In this document: positions 18,316 through 27,570 of the stretch, in pieces
How the letters are laid out: the number at the start of each line of letters is the position of its first letter
Numbering within the stretch: position 1 is the first letter of the stretch
DNA from: Candidatus Riesia sp. GBBU
GTDB lineage: Bacteria > Pseudomonadota > Gammaproteobacteria > Enterobacterales > Enterobacteriaceae
Assembly: GCA_002074035.1 (NCBI GenBank)
Contig: CP012849.1
Location: forward strand, 446,172-510,171
Direction of reading: 5' to 3'
Length of the DNA: 64,000 bases
The notes under the pieces: generated by a model
Told to the model about the DNA's origin: nothing
The model's input: only the letters and a program-made list of their open reading frames with translations
Databases searched by the model: none
Made by a program: the position numbers and the translations under genes

Positions 18316-19275
18316 ATGAATTTTAAAGTTCCAAATTTTAAAAAAATTTCTGTTTTGGTTGTAGGAGACGTTATATTAGATGAATATTGGCATGGAAATA
18401 TTAACAGAATTTCTCCAGAAGCTCCAGTCCCTGTATTAAAGATAGATAAGAAAGAGATTAAATTAGGTGGAGCTGCAAATGTAGCCAATAATATTGCTAA
18501 GTTAGGTCCTAAAGTTTATTTAATTGGATTAACTGGTAATGACGAGAATTCAAAAATTTTGTCTAATGAAATAAAGAAAAATGGTATAAATTTTTATTCT
18601 GTATCTTTAAAAGATTTTTCAACAATAACAAAAATAAGAATATTGTCTAAAGAAAATCATGTGATTAGACTAGATTTAGAGAATTCGTTCAGTGATTTTG
18701 ACGCAAAAGTTCTAACTAAGAAGATAGAAAAAGTTTTGGAGAAAGTTAATTCTGTTGTTATTTCAGATTATGGAAAAGGTACATTATCTGAAGTTAATAA
18801 AATCGTTAAGTTATCAAAGAGAAGAAAAATACCTGTATATGTTGATCCTAAAGGAGACAACTTTGAAAAATACAAATATTCTAATATAATTACACCAAAT
18901 TTACATGAGTTTGAATTGGTTGCTGGAAGGTGTACTAATGAATCTATGATAGAAAAGAAAGGAATGGAAATAGTTAGATCTTTTTATTTAGATGGTTTAA
19001 TAATTACTATGGCGGAAAAAGGAATAATTGCTTTGTCTAGTAAATCAGATCCTATATATTTACGAGCAATAACAAAAGAAGCTATAGATGTAACAGGAGC
19101 TGGAGATACTTTTATAAGTGTATTATCAGCTTCTTTAACTTCAAACATTGATTTTTATAATTCATGTAAATTAGCAAATATTGCTGCTGGAATTGTTGTG
19201 AGAAAGACTGGGACTTATTCTGTGTCGTTTTCAGAAATACAAGAAGCTATGCTTGAATACGACAACGCTAATTAG
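18316..19275 (+). CDS. hldE: D-glycero-beta-D-manno-heptose-7-phosphate kinase (HldE kinase domain only)
   Basis: The 319 residues match the N-terminal PfkB-type kinase half of E. coli HldE, which makes heptose-1,7-bisphosphate for LPS core. GGAANVANNIA near residue 54 and the closing DVTGAGDTF signature near 262 are present. E. coli HldE (477 aa) continues with an adenylyltransferase domain bearing HxGH; here the frame stops where that domain would begin and no remnant is visible downstream. AGGAG sits 8 bases before the ATG. Either another enzyme supplies the transferase or the pathway is decaying. Confidence 0.9.
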   Translation: MNFKVPNFKKISVLVVGDVILDEYWHGNINRISPEAPVPVLKIDKKEIKLGGAANVANNIAKLGPKVYLIGLTGNDENSKILSNEIKKNGINFYSVSLKDFSTITKIRILSKENHVIRLDLENSFSDFDAKVLTKKIEKVLEKVNSVVISDYGKGTLSEVNKIVKLSKRRKIPVYVDPKGDNFEKYKYSNIITPNLHEFELVAGRCTNESMIEKKGMEIVRSFYLDGLIITMAEKGIIALSSKSDPIYLRAITKEAIDVTGAGDTFISVLSASLTSNIDFYNSCKLANIAAGIVVRKTGTYSVSFSEIQEAMLEYDNAN

Positions 19276-19741
19276 AGGTTCAATAATATGAACTGAAAGA
19301 TTCAGTGTTTTTAATTGTGATACATATTAATTGTTTATAGATTTTTTAAGTTTCTTAATTTGAATTTGTTATATGAATTGTTGTTATAGAAATCTTCTTA
19401 AGAAATTTAATATTTTTAGTGAAAAGTCTAAAAATAATAAAAGTTTTAATATATTAAAACAATAGTTATTGTATTATGTTAAAATACAATTATTTTTTAT
19501 TTTAGTTTAACAAGTATCTGTTAAACAAATTTGATTTCTTTGTTTTACTTGATTTTTAATAATAAAATAACTTTATGAAAGTTATAATATCTATTTGTGG
19601 TAAGAAAAAATATTGATTAGTTTTATAAGGTGATTTTTTAGAAAAAGCTGTTATAATTATTGTTCTTGTTGAAACTATTTGATTTTTTAAATAAAGTGTT
19701 AAATCAATTTAAAATAAATTTTGCGTGAAAGGATTTGGTTT
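19276..19741. other. Intergenic region hldE/ssb
   Basis: These 466 bases carry the hldE terminator hairpin at 19292-19312 and must hold the ssb promoter, but are otherwise featureless and AT-rich. I found no trace of the missing HldE transferase domain or of the uvrA that often flanks ssb. Confidence 0.55.
19292..19312 (+). terminator. hldE terminator
   Basis: ACTGAA and TTCAGT pair around a 3-base loop, followed by G and five T, 17 bases past the hldE stop. This is a small but typical intrinsic terminator. Confidence 0.5.
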
Positions 19742-20224
19742 ATGGCAAATAGAGGAGTTAATAAGGTTATATTAATAGGTCATCTTGGACAAGATCCTGA
19801 GGTCCGTTACATGCCAAATGGAGGAGCAGTTACAAATATTTCTATTGCAACCTCTGAAAGTTGGAAAGATAAGCAGAGCGGAGAAACTAGAGAAAAAACT
19901 GAATGGCATAGAGTAGTAATTTTTGGTAAATTGGCTGAGATAGCCGGGGAATATTTGAAAAAAGGTTCTCAAGTTTATATAGAAGGATCAATACAAACAA
20001 GAAAATGGCAGGATCAAAATAATCAGGATAGATATTCTACTGAGATTGTCGTAAATATAAATGGCACAATGCAAATGCTTGGAAGATCTAATTTATCTTC
20101 TGATCAAGATGTTTCTTCTAGTTTTAAAAAGAAACATATGAAAAAGGACAAGATAGATCATGGCTTATCCAAAGACGCAATAAGTGAAGATGATATAGAT
20201 TTTGAAGATGATATACCATTTTAG
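19742..20224 (+). CDS. ssb: Single-stranded DNA-binding protein
   Basis: SSB coats single-stranded DNA and recruits repair and replication partners. The 160-residue protein has a full OB fold almost identical to E. coli ([36 protein letters not shown]), a shortened linker of about 45 residues, and the acidic tip DDIPF that binds partner proteins. ATG 19742 is chosen because AAAGGA lies about 9 bases upstream and MANRGVNK is the family start; an in-frame TTG at 19721 is upstream. Its 3' end lies 27 bases from the inner end of the repeat arm. Confidence 0.96.
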   Translation: MANRGVNKVILIGHLGQDPEVRYMPNGGAVTNISIATSESWKDKQSGETREKTEWHRVVIFGKLAEIAGEYLKKGSQVYIEGSIQTRKWQDQNNQDRYSTEIVVNINGTMQMLGRSNLSSDQDVSSSFKKKHMKKDKIDHGLSKDAISEDDIDFEDDIPF

Positions 20225-20309
20225 ATCAAAGTAGTTTTTAGATTTTGAAATTTTAAGAATATTAAGTTAAGTAAAAATTAAAATTTCAAACATTTTAATA
20301 TTTAAATTA

Positions 20310-20338
20310 TTGATTTTTTTTATAAGAAGCTTTATACT
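20310..20338 (+). promoter_or_regulatory. Sigma-70 promoter of tRNA-Asn
   Basis: TTGATT (20310-20315) and TATACT (20333-20338) are separated by 17 bases. The predicted start is near 20345, about 50 bases before the tRNA. Confidence 0.65.
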
Positions 20339-20394
20339 ATAAAGATACTTATAAAAATATTTTAACTAAATAAATAATATATATAAATTATAAT

Positions 20395-20467
20395 TCCTCC
20401 ATAGTTCAGTTGGTAGAACAGCGGACTGTTAATCCGTATGTCACTGGTTCGAATCCAGTTGGGGGAG
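20395..20467 (+). tRNA. asnT: tRNA-Asn (GTT anticodon)
   Basis: A 73-base cloverleaf has acceptor TCCTCCA pairing with TGGGGGA, discriminator G, the anticodon loop CTGTTAA and the T-loop TTCGAAT. CCA is not encoded. It is the only gene in the spacer and the only single-copy gene between 1 and 40726. The E. coli locus name is one of four and is nominal. Confidence 0.95.
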
Positions 20468-20502
20468 TTATTAACATTTCAAAATCTAAAAACTACTTTG
20501 AT

Positions 20503-20985
20503 CTAAAATGGTATATCATCTTCAAAATCTATATCATCTTCACTTATTGCGTCTTTGGATAAGCCATGATCTATCTTGTCCTTTTTCATATGTTTCTTTT
20601 TAAAACTAGAAGAAACATCTTGATCAGAAGATAAATTAGATCTTCCAAGCATTTGCATTGTGCCATTTATATTTACGACAATCTCAGTAGAATATCTATC
20701 CTGATTATTTTGATCCTGCCATTTTCTTGTTTGTATTGATCCTTCTATATAAACTTGAGAACCTTTTTTCAAATATTCCCCGGCTATCTCAGCCAATTTA
20801 CCAAAAATTACTACTCTATGCCATTCAGTTTTTTCTCTAGTTTCTCCGCTCTGCTTATCTTTCCAACTTTCAGAGGTTGCAATAGAAATATTTGTAACTG
20901 CTCCTCCATTTGGCATGTAACGGACCTCAGGATCTTGTCCAAGATGACCTATTAATATAACCTTATTAACTCCTCTATTTGCCAT
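20503..20985 (-). CDS. ssb: Single-stranded DNA-binding protein, second copy
   Basis: The protein is identical to that of 19742-20224. The context after the stop codon differs: this copy reads straight into the antisense strand of tRNA-Asn 36 bases later and lacks the second half of the AT hairpin that follows the left copy. Confidence 0.95.
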   Translation of the reverse strand: MANRGVNKVILIGHLGQDPEVRYMPNGGAVTNISIATSESWKDKQSGETREKTEWHRVVIFGKLAEIAGEYLKKGSQVYIEGSIQTRKWQDQNNQDRYSTEIVVNINGTMQMLGRSNLSSDQDVSSSFKKKHMKKDKIDHGLSKDAISEDDIDFEDDIPF

Positions 20986-21451
20986 AAACCAAATCCTTTC
21001 ACGCAAAATTTATTTTAAATTGATTTAACACTTTATTTAAAAAATCAAATAGTTTCAACAAGAACAATAATTATAACAGCTTTTTCTAAAAAATCACCTT
21101 ATAAAACTAATCAATATTTTTTCTTACCACAAATAGATATTATAACTTTCATAAAGTTATTTTATTATTAAAAATCAAGTAAAACAAAGAAATCAAATTT
21201 GTTTAACAGATACTTGTTAAACTAAAATAAAAAATAATTGTATTTTAACATAATACAATAACTATTGTTTTAATATATTAAAACTTTTATTATTTTTAGA
21301 CTTTTCACTAAAAATATTAAATTTCTTAAGAAGATTTCTATAACAACAATTCATATAACAAATTCAAATTAAGAAACTTAAAAAATCTATAAACAATTAA
21401 TATGTATCACAATTAAAAACACTGAATCTTTCAGTTCATATTATTGAACCT
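20986..21451. other. Intergenic region ssb/hldE, second copy
   Basis: Mirror of 19276-19741: the hldE terminator, the presumed ssb promoter, and nothing else recognisable. Confidence 0.55.
21415..21435 (-). terminator. hldE terminator, second copy
   Basis: Mirror of 19292-19312, with a 6-bp stem, 3-base loop and T5 tract on the minus strand. Confidence 0.5.
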
Positions 21452-22411
21452 CTAATTAGCGTTGTCGTATTCAAGCATAGCTTCTTGTATTTCTGAAAAC
21501 GACACAGAATAAGTCCCAGTCTTTCTCACAACAATTCCAGCAGCAATATTTGCTAATTTACATGAATTATAAAAATCAATGTTTGAAGTTAAAGAAGCTG
21601 ATAATACACTTATAAAAGTATCTCCAGCTCCTGTTACATCTATAGCTTCTTTTGTTATTGCTCGTAAATATATAGGATCTGATTTACTAGACAAAGCAAT
21701 TATTCCTTTTTCCGCCATAGTAATTATTAAACCATCTAAATAAAAAGATCTAACTATTTCCATTCCTTTCTTTTCTATCATAGATTCATTAGTACACCTT
21801 CCAGCAACCAATTCAAACTCATGTAAATTTGGTGTAATTATATTAGAATATTTGTATTTTTCAAAGTTGTCTCCTTTAGGATCAACATATACAGGTATTT
21901 TTCTTCTCTTTGATAACTTAACGATTTTATTAACTTCAGATAATGTACCTTTTCCATAATCTGAAATAACAACAGAATTAACTTTCTCCAAAACTTTTTC
22001 TATCTTCTTAGTTAGAACTTTTGCGTCAAAATCACTGAACGAATTCTCTAAATCTAGTCTAATCACATGATTTTCTTTAGACAATATTCTTATTTTTGTT
22101 ATTGTTGAAAAATCTTTTAAAGATACAGAATAAAAATTTATACCATTTTTCTTTATTTCATTAGACAAAATTTTTGAATTCTCGTCATTACCAGTTAATC
22201 CAATTAAATAAACTTTAGGACCTAACTTAGCAATATTATTGGCTACATTTGCAGCTCCACCTAATTTAATCTCTTTCTTATCTATCTTTAATACAGGGAC
22301 TGGAGCTTCTGGAGAAATTCTGTTAATATTTCCATGCCAATATTCATCTAATATAACGTCTCCTACAACCAAAACAGAAATTTTTTTAAAATTTGGAACT
22401 TTAAAATTCAT
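21452..22411 (-). CDS. hldE: HldE kinase domain, second copy
   Basis: Identical to the product of 18316-19275: a PfkB-type heptose-7-phosphate kinase of 319 residues without the adenylyltransferase domain. The AGGAG ribosome site and the divergent cca neighbour are duplicated with it. The shared early stop means the truncation preceded the duplication, if the duplication is real. Confidence 0.9.
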   Translation of the reverse strand: MNFKVPNFKKISVLVVGDVILDEYWHGNINRISPEAPVPVLKIDKKEIKLGGAANVANNIAKLGPKVYLIGLTGNDENSKILSNEIKKNGINFYSVSLKDFSTITKIRILSKENHVIRLDLENSFSDFDAKVLTKKIEKVLEKVNSVVISDYGKGTLSEVNKIVKLSKRRKIPVYVDPKGDNFEKYKYSNIITPNLHEFELVAGRCTNESMIEKKGMEIVRSFYLDGLIITMAEKGIIALSSKSDPIYLRAITKEAIDVTGAGDTFISVLSASLTSNIDFYNSCKLANIAAGIVVRKTGTYSVSFSEIQEAMLEYDNAN

Positions 22412-22664
22412 CTAACACTCCTAAAGCTTTTAAAATAAAAGTATACTGACTTTTAGTTCAACAATTTTTAGAAAATTCAAAATATAATAAAACTTCTATC
22501 AATTATCAAAAGCTACATAAATAGATCAAATAAAAATTAACATAAATTTGATGTGATCAAATATATATAGTAAGAACTAGTAGAATTCTATATCAGATAA
22601 AAGAAAAATTAAAGATTTAAAATCTTTTAAAATTTATTCAAGTAATTTAATTTATAATAAAATC

Positions 22665-23900
22665 ATGAGAGTTTACTTAGTAGGTGGGGCAGTAAGAGAC
22701 AAAATACTAGGAGAACCTGTTTCTGATAAAGATTGGGTAGTAGTAGGAGCCACAGATAATGATTTACTAAATCTTGGATTTAAACAAGTTGGAAAAGGGT
22801 TCCCTGTTTTTTTAAATCCAAATTCTAGAGAAGAATATGCTCTTGCTAGAATAGAAAAAAAAAAAGGAAAAGGTCATAGTGGATTTTATTGTTTCTTTTC
22901 AAGAAAAGTAACGTTATTAGAAGACTTATCTCGTAGAGATTTGACTATTAATGCCATTGCTACAGATGCAAGAGGAAAAATAATAGATCCATTTAATGGA
23001 GTCTTAGACATACATAACAGAATTCTAAGACATATTTCCTCTTCTTTTACTGAAGATCCTCTTAGGATTTTTAGAGTAGCTAGATTTTTTTCCAAGTTTT
23101 TTCTTAAGAAATTTGTTATAGCACGAGAAACAAAGGCTTTGATGAAAAAGATGGCAATTAAATCCGAAATATCTTCAATTAGTAAGGAAAGAATATGGGA
23201 AGAAACAAAAAAAGCATTTTGTGGATCATCTCCAGAACGATATTTTCAAGTTTTATATGAATGCAAAACTCTAGAAATATTTTTTCCAGAGATGGATCAT
23301 ATTTTTAATTTATCTTTTAAAGATAGTAAAAAAATAATTAATCATAGTTCTATTTCTAGAGTTTTATCTACATTAAGAGTAATTTCAAAATTAACAAACA
23401 AAATAGAAATTAAAATTTCTGCATTATGTATAGATTTATTAAAAATAAAAAGCAAAAAAGTTCAATGTGAGATACATAAAAAGAAAGATTTATGCAAAAA
23501 TATTGAAAATATATGTAATAGAATTAGCACTCCAATTAAAATAAAAAAAGAAATAAAATTAATAATATTACATTATCAAAAAGTTCATAAAATACACTAT
23601 CTTAGCTCAAAGAAAATACTAGATATCTTTGAAAAGATAGATGGATGGAGAAAACCAAACAGAATAGAAAAAATTGCCTTAATTGCAAAAGCAGATATAA
23701 CTAACAAGTTAAACAACGACTATTATCCACAAGGAGAATTTTTTGTAAAAGCGTTTGAGAAATTAAAAAAAGTCTCCATAAGAAAAATTATAAAAGAAGA
23801 AAAAATTGGTGAAAAAATCAAAGAAAGAATAAAATCTAAGAAAATAAAAAAACTAAATGAATGGATAAAAAATCAAAAAATAATTGTTATATCAGACTAA
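22665..23900 (+). CDS. cca: CCA-adding tRNA nucleotidyltransferase, second copy
   Basis: Identical to the product of 16827-18062, with an intact transferase centre (DKDW) and the HD pair changed to Ile256-Asp257. It overlaps the folB copy by 4 bases at the 3' end. Confidence 0.95.
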   Translation: MRVYLVGGAVRDKILGEPVSDKDWVVVGATDNDLLNLGFKQVGKGFPVFLNPNSREEYALARIEKKKGKGHSGFYCFFSRKVTLLEDLSRRDLTINAIATDARGKIIDPFNGVLDIHNRILRHISSSFTEDPLRIFRVARFFSKFFLKKFVIARETKALMKKMAIKSEISSISKERIWEETKKAFCGSSPERYFQVLYECKTLEIFFPEMDHIFNLSFKDSKKIINHSSISRVLSTLRVISKLTNKIEIKISALCIDLLKIKSKKVQCEIHKKKDLCKNIENICNRISTPIKIKKEIKLIILHYQKVHKIHYLSSKKILDIFEKIDGWRKPNRIEKIALIAKADITNKLNNDYYPQGEFFVKAFEKLKKVSIRKIIKEEKIGEKIKERIKSKKIKKLNEWIKNQKIIVISD

Positions 23901-24256
23901 AAATCTATCTTTCTACTTAGAACAACACAAACTTTTTTCGCTCTATAAACAGCATTTAATTTACATGCTCTTATTCTAACTTTGTAAAAAACAAATCTTT
24001 CCATTAATATATTCATTATATTATTTACAAGATCCTCTAACAACAGAAACTCTTTATTTTCAACTCCCTCTATAATAGAAGAACTTATTTTATAATAATC
24101 CAAATAATTATTTTCTGATTTTTTTCTAGAAGAACTAAGTTTATATTTAATTAATAAATCTATCAAAACTTTTTGTTTTACCTGTCTTTCCCATTTATGA
24201 ACTCCGATAATTGTAAAAACAGACAGTTTTTTAATTAAAATAGTATAAAGGCACAT
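23897..24256 (-). CDS. folB: Dihydroneopterin aldolase, second copy
   Basis: Identical to the 119-residue product of 16471-16830. A second copy would raise the dosage of this folate step if the repeat is real. Confidence 0.93.
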   Translation of the reverse strand: MCLYTILIKKLSVFTIIGVHKWERQVKQKVLIDLLIKYKLSSSRKKSENNYLDYYKISSSIIEGVENKEFLLLEDLVNNIMNILMERFVFYKVRIRACKLNAVYRAKKVCVVLSRKIDF

Positions 24257-24294
24257 TTTTACATAAAATTATAAATTTATAAAAATATAAAATT

Positions 24295-25296
24295 CTATAT
24301 TTCTGATATTGACCAATTAGCATCTACAACCATTTCATGTTTAAATTTGATAGATTTCTTGAGATATAAATATCCGGATAAAGCTATCATTGCAGCATTA
24401 TCAGTACAAAATTCTTTCTTTACAAAAAACACTTTTTTATCAATTTTTCTCATTTCGCAACTCATAACGTATCTTAAGTATGAATTTGCACTAACGCCTC
24501 CAACAAGAACTAAACGGTTTGCTTTTGTTAAATTCATTGCAATCTTCGTCTTGTATACAAGAACATCTGCAACTGCATTTTCAAAAGAAGCTGCAATATC
24601 TGAAATTGTTTGCTTTTTCATTTTATTTCTTCTAATAGTGTTAAAGACACTAGTTTTTAATCCAGAGAAACTAAAATTTAATCCATTTTTTTTCATTGGT
24701 CTAGGAAAATAAAATCTATTTTTATCGCCATTCTTAGCTAACTTTGATATAATTGGTCCTCCTGGGTAACCAAATCCTAAAAATTTTGAAACCTTATCAA
24801 AAGTCTCACCTACTGAATCATCTATAGATCTACCCAATACTTTATATTCATGAAAGTTTTTTACATAAATCAATTTAGTATTCCCACCTGAAACCAAAAG
24901 AGATAAAAAAGGAAATCTTAAATTTTTGTTATCTAAAATTGGAGACAAAATATGTCCCTCAATATGATTTATTGGTATCACTGGAATACCTAGAGAAAAC
25001 GCAAGAGACCTTCCAACAGACGCGCCAACTAACAAAGATCCAATCAAACCAGGTCCAGCAGTGTAAGCAATAGCATCAATTCTTTTTTTTCCAATTAAAC
25101 ATGATTCTTCAATAGTAGATTTAATTAATGGAATAATATTATCTAAATGCAATCTCGATGATACTTCAGGATAAACTCCTCCATAAATATTATGAAAACT
25201 TGCTTGACTAAACAGATTATTTAGAACTAATCCATCATCATCATAAATTGCAACTCCAGTTTCATCACAAGATGTTTCAATTCCTAAAACTCTCAT
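24295..25296 (-). CDS. tsaD: tRNA threonylcarbamoyladenosine transferase, second copy
   Basis: Identical to the product of 15431-16432. The start is taken at the ATG at 25296, the mirror of 15431, which gives the family N-terminus. An in-frame TTG at 25377 would add 27 residues not found in relatives. Confidence 0.95.
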   Translation of the reverse strand: MRVLGIETSCDETGVAIYDDDGLVLNNLFSQASFHNIYGGVYPEVSSRLHLDNIIPLIKSTIEESCLIGKKRIDAIAYTAGPGLIGSLLVGASVGRSLAFSLGIPVIPINHIEGHILSPILDNKNLRFPFLSLLVSGGNTKLIYVKNFHEYKVLGRSIDDSVGETFDKVSKFLGFGYPGGPIISKLAKNGDKNRFYFPRPMKKNGLNFSFSGLKTSVFNTIRRNKMKKQTISDIAASFENAVADVLVYKTKIAMNLTKANRLVLVGGVSANSYLRYVMSCEMRKIDKKVFFVKKEFCTDNAAMIALSGYLYLKKSIKFKHEMVVDANWSISEI

Positions 25297-25478
25297 AAAA
25301 TAATCAAAAAACAAAATCAACCTAAAAGATTCATAAAATATAAAATACTTTCTCTTTTTTTTCGTAAAAAAACACAATATACTCTTAAGATAGACAAATC
25401 TAATGATATTATAATTCTAAACAATTTATTTAGAAATATCTATACATGTCGAAACTACGTAAACAGGAGAATACTTAG

Positions 25479-25742
25479 ATGCCAACAATAAAAATAAGAG
25501 AAAACGAACCGTTTGAAGTAGCTTTAAGAAGATTTAAGAGAGCTTGTGAAAAAGCTGGAATATTGTCTGAAATTAGAAGAAGAGAGTTTTATGAGAAACC
25601 AACAACTATTAGAAAAAGAGAAAAAGCTTCCTCTATTAAAAGACATACAAAAAAAATAGCTAGAGAAAATGGTAGAATAAAGAACTACAATAGTTCTTTC
25701 AGATCAATATCATTAAACTTCAAGAAAAAAAAATTTAGATAA
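25479..25742 (+). CDS. rpsU: 30S ribosomal protein S21, second copy
   Basis: Identical to the product of 14985-15248, with the same 16-residue C-terminal extension and the AGGAG ribosome site. It heads the second rpsU-dnaG-rpoD operon. Confidence 0.95.
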   Translation: MPTIKIRENEPFEVALRRFKRACEKAGILSEIRRREFYEKPTTIRKREKASSIKRHTKKIARENGRIKNYNSSFRSISLNFKKKKFR

Positions 25743-25769
25743 CAAAGAACTAAATAAGTTTTCATAAAA

Positions 25770-27521
25770 ATGATTTGGAAAATTTCAAAACTATTTATAG
25801 ATGAGATCTTAACTAAGACAAACATAATAGATATTATAAAAAATAAAATTTCGTTAAAAAAGTCTGGTAAAAATTATAAATCAGTTTGTCCATTTCATCA
25901 TGAAAAAGTTCCTTCATTCTTTGTTAATGAAGAAAAACAATTTTACCACTGTTTTGGATGTTGTGCTCATGGAAATGTAATTGATTTTATCATGAACTAT
26001 GAAAAACTTAACTTCATAGAGGCTGTCAAAGAACTTTCAGTTTTTCAAAACATGGAAGTAATTTTTGAAAAAAATAATGAAATAAAAAAACAAAAAAATA
26101 TTTACGAAGAAAAACTTTATAAAATAATGAACGAAGTTAATTCATTTTATGCAAAACAATTAGAAAGATCAGAAAAAGCTAGAGAATATTTAAATAAATT
26201 AGGAATAGATAAAAAATCAATTTGCAATTTTTCTATAGGATTCTCTCCGTCAGGATGGAATAACTTAGCCAAAAATTTCAATAATAAAAAATACACAAAA
26301 TATCTAATAGATTTAGGATTAATTATAAAAAATAAATATGGAGGATATTATGATTTTTTTAGATCTAGAATTATATTTCCAATTAGAGACAAGATAGGAA
26401 ATCTTGTAGCTTTTGGTGGAAGAGTAATAAGTTCGAACACACCAAAATACCTGCACTCTTCAGAAAGTAGAATCTTTAATAAAAGAGAACAACTATACGG
26501 AATATATGAAATAAAGAAGAAAAAGATTACAGTTAAAAAACTACTAATAGTTGAAGGATATATTGATGTAATATCTTTATCAAAGTCTAATATAGATTAT
26601 TCCGTAGCAATCTTAGGCACGAACATAAGTGTCGAACAAATAAAAACATTATTTTCTTTAACAAACACAATTGTTTTTTGTTATGATGGTGACAAAGCAG
26701 GATATGAAGCTGGAAAAAGATCTTTGAATAAGATAATTCCATTTTTGACCGAAAAAAGATGTGTAAAATTTATGTTTTTACCAAATGGACATGATCCAGA
26801 TTCATTAATTAGAATGGAAGGAAAAAAAAATTTTGAGGAAAGAATAAAATATGCATATCCGTTATCAAAATTTTTTTTCAAAATTTTTCTTGAAAAAACT
26901 AAAAAAAATAATGAAGAATGGAAAACAGAATTTTTTAGCCTATCTATTTCCATGATCAGAAGAATACCAGACAGAATTCTAAAAATTTCAATGATTAACA
27001 AGCTAGGAAATCTAATAGGTATTCCAAAAATTTCATACTTATTCTTAAATAAGAACATAAAAACATATAAATTTATAAGCACACAATCTAAAAAAAAAAT
27101 TAATAATGCAAATATTAAAACTCTCATTTCTATTTTAATACTGAATCCAAGTTTTTCGAAATTAGTTCCAAATTCAAAAAAAATTATTTTTTACGACACA
27201 AAATATTCTAAATTATTCTATGAAATAGTAGACTTATGTTTATCAAATCAAAAAATAAACACTAGTCATTTGCTAGAATATTATAGAAATAATAAATTTA
27301 TTATAAAACTTGAAAAATTCATAGTTTGGAACGATATAGGGATAGAAGAAGGCACATCTAAAAAAATCTTTTTAGATATACTAAAACATTTTCTATCAAA
27401 TGAAATAGAAAAAAGATTTAATTATTTAATGTATAAGTCAAGAAATTATGGATTAAACATAGAAGAAAAAAAAGAAGTTTATCAAATACTTTATAATAAC
27501 CTTAAATCATCTAAAATGTAG
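25770..27521 (+). CDS. dnaG: DNA primase, second copy
   Basis: Identical to the 583-residue product of 13206-14957, with the same zinc site and TOPRIM residues. Spacing to rpsU (27 bases) and rpoD (49 bases) is unchanged. Confidence 0.95.
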   Translation: MIWKISKLFIDEILTKTNIIDIIKNKISLKKSGKNYKSVCPFHHEKVPSFFVNEEKQFYHCFGCCAHGNVIDFIMNYEKLNFIEAVKELSVFQNMEVIFEKNNEIKKQKNIYEEKLYKIMNEVNSFYAKQLERSEKAREYLNKLGIDKKSICNFSIGFSPSGWNNLAKNFNNKKYTKYLIDLGLIIKNKYGGYYDFFRSRIIFPIRDKIGNLVAFGGRVISSNTPKYLHSSESRIFNKREQLYGIYEIKKKKITVKKLLIVEGYIDVISLSKSNIDYSVAILGTNISVEQIKTLFSLTNTIVFCYDGDKAGYEAGKRSLNKIIPFLTEKRCVKFMFLPNGHDPDSLIRMEGKKNFEERIKYAYPLSKFFFKIFLEKTKKNNEEWKTEFFSLSISMIRRIPDRILKISMINKLGNLIGIPKISYLFLNKNIKTYKFISTQSKKKINNANIKTLISILILNPSFSKLVPNSKKIIFYDTKYSKLFYEIVDLCLSNQKINTSHLLEYYRNNKFIIKLEKFIVWNDIGIEEGTSKKIFLDILKHFLSNEIEKRFNYLMYKSRNYGLNIEEKKEVYQILYNNLKSSKM

Positions 27522-27570
27522 AAGTAATCAAATTATATTTGATATATTTGAATTAACAAATAGTTAACTT

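Larger units (their letters stand above)
1..20251 (+). repeat. Left arm of giant inverted repeat (partial at window edge)
   Basis: This arm is the exact reverse complement of 20476-40726, with each position x matching 40727-x. All gene pairs have the same lengths and proteins, the constant coordinate sum excludes any indel, and the intergenic stretches compared by eye are identical. The inner end is at 20251/20252, where T (left) meets C (right) and the match stops. The outer end is not visible because the window begins inside bioD, so the arm is at least 20,251 bp long. It could be a real duplication or an assembly or amplification fold-back. Confidence 0.97.
20252..20475 (+). other. Single-copy spacer between the two repeat arms
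   Basis: These 224 bases are the only part of 1-40726 without a mirror copy. They hold one tRNA-Asn and its promoter. The left edge lies inside an AT hairpin: 20244-20256 pairs perfectly over 13 bp with 20278-20290. The right edge, 20471-20483, repeats that same second half with one change (TTAACATTTCAAA against TTAAAATTTCAAA). Confidence 0.9.

Noticed and set aside
20252-20475. Resolved hairpin-telomere junction at the centre of the palindrome
   Set aside because: A telomere junction of the Borrelia or N15 type would be palindromic to the centre; here 224 non-palindromic bases with a tRNA lie between the arms.
20252-20475. Missed sequencing adapter (simple read-through palindrome) as the explanation
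   Set aside because: Such artefacts give no unique loop. The 224-bp spacer argues for a fold-back with microhomology instead, whether biological or from amplification.
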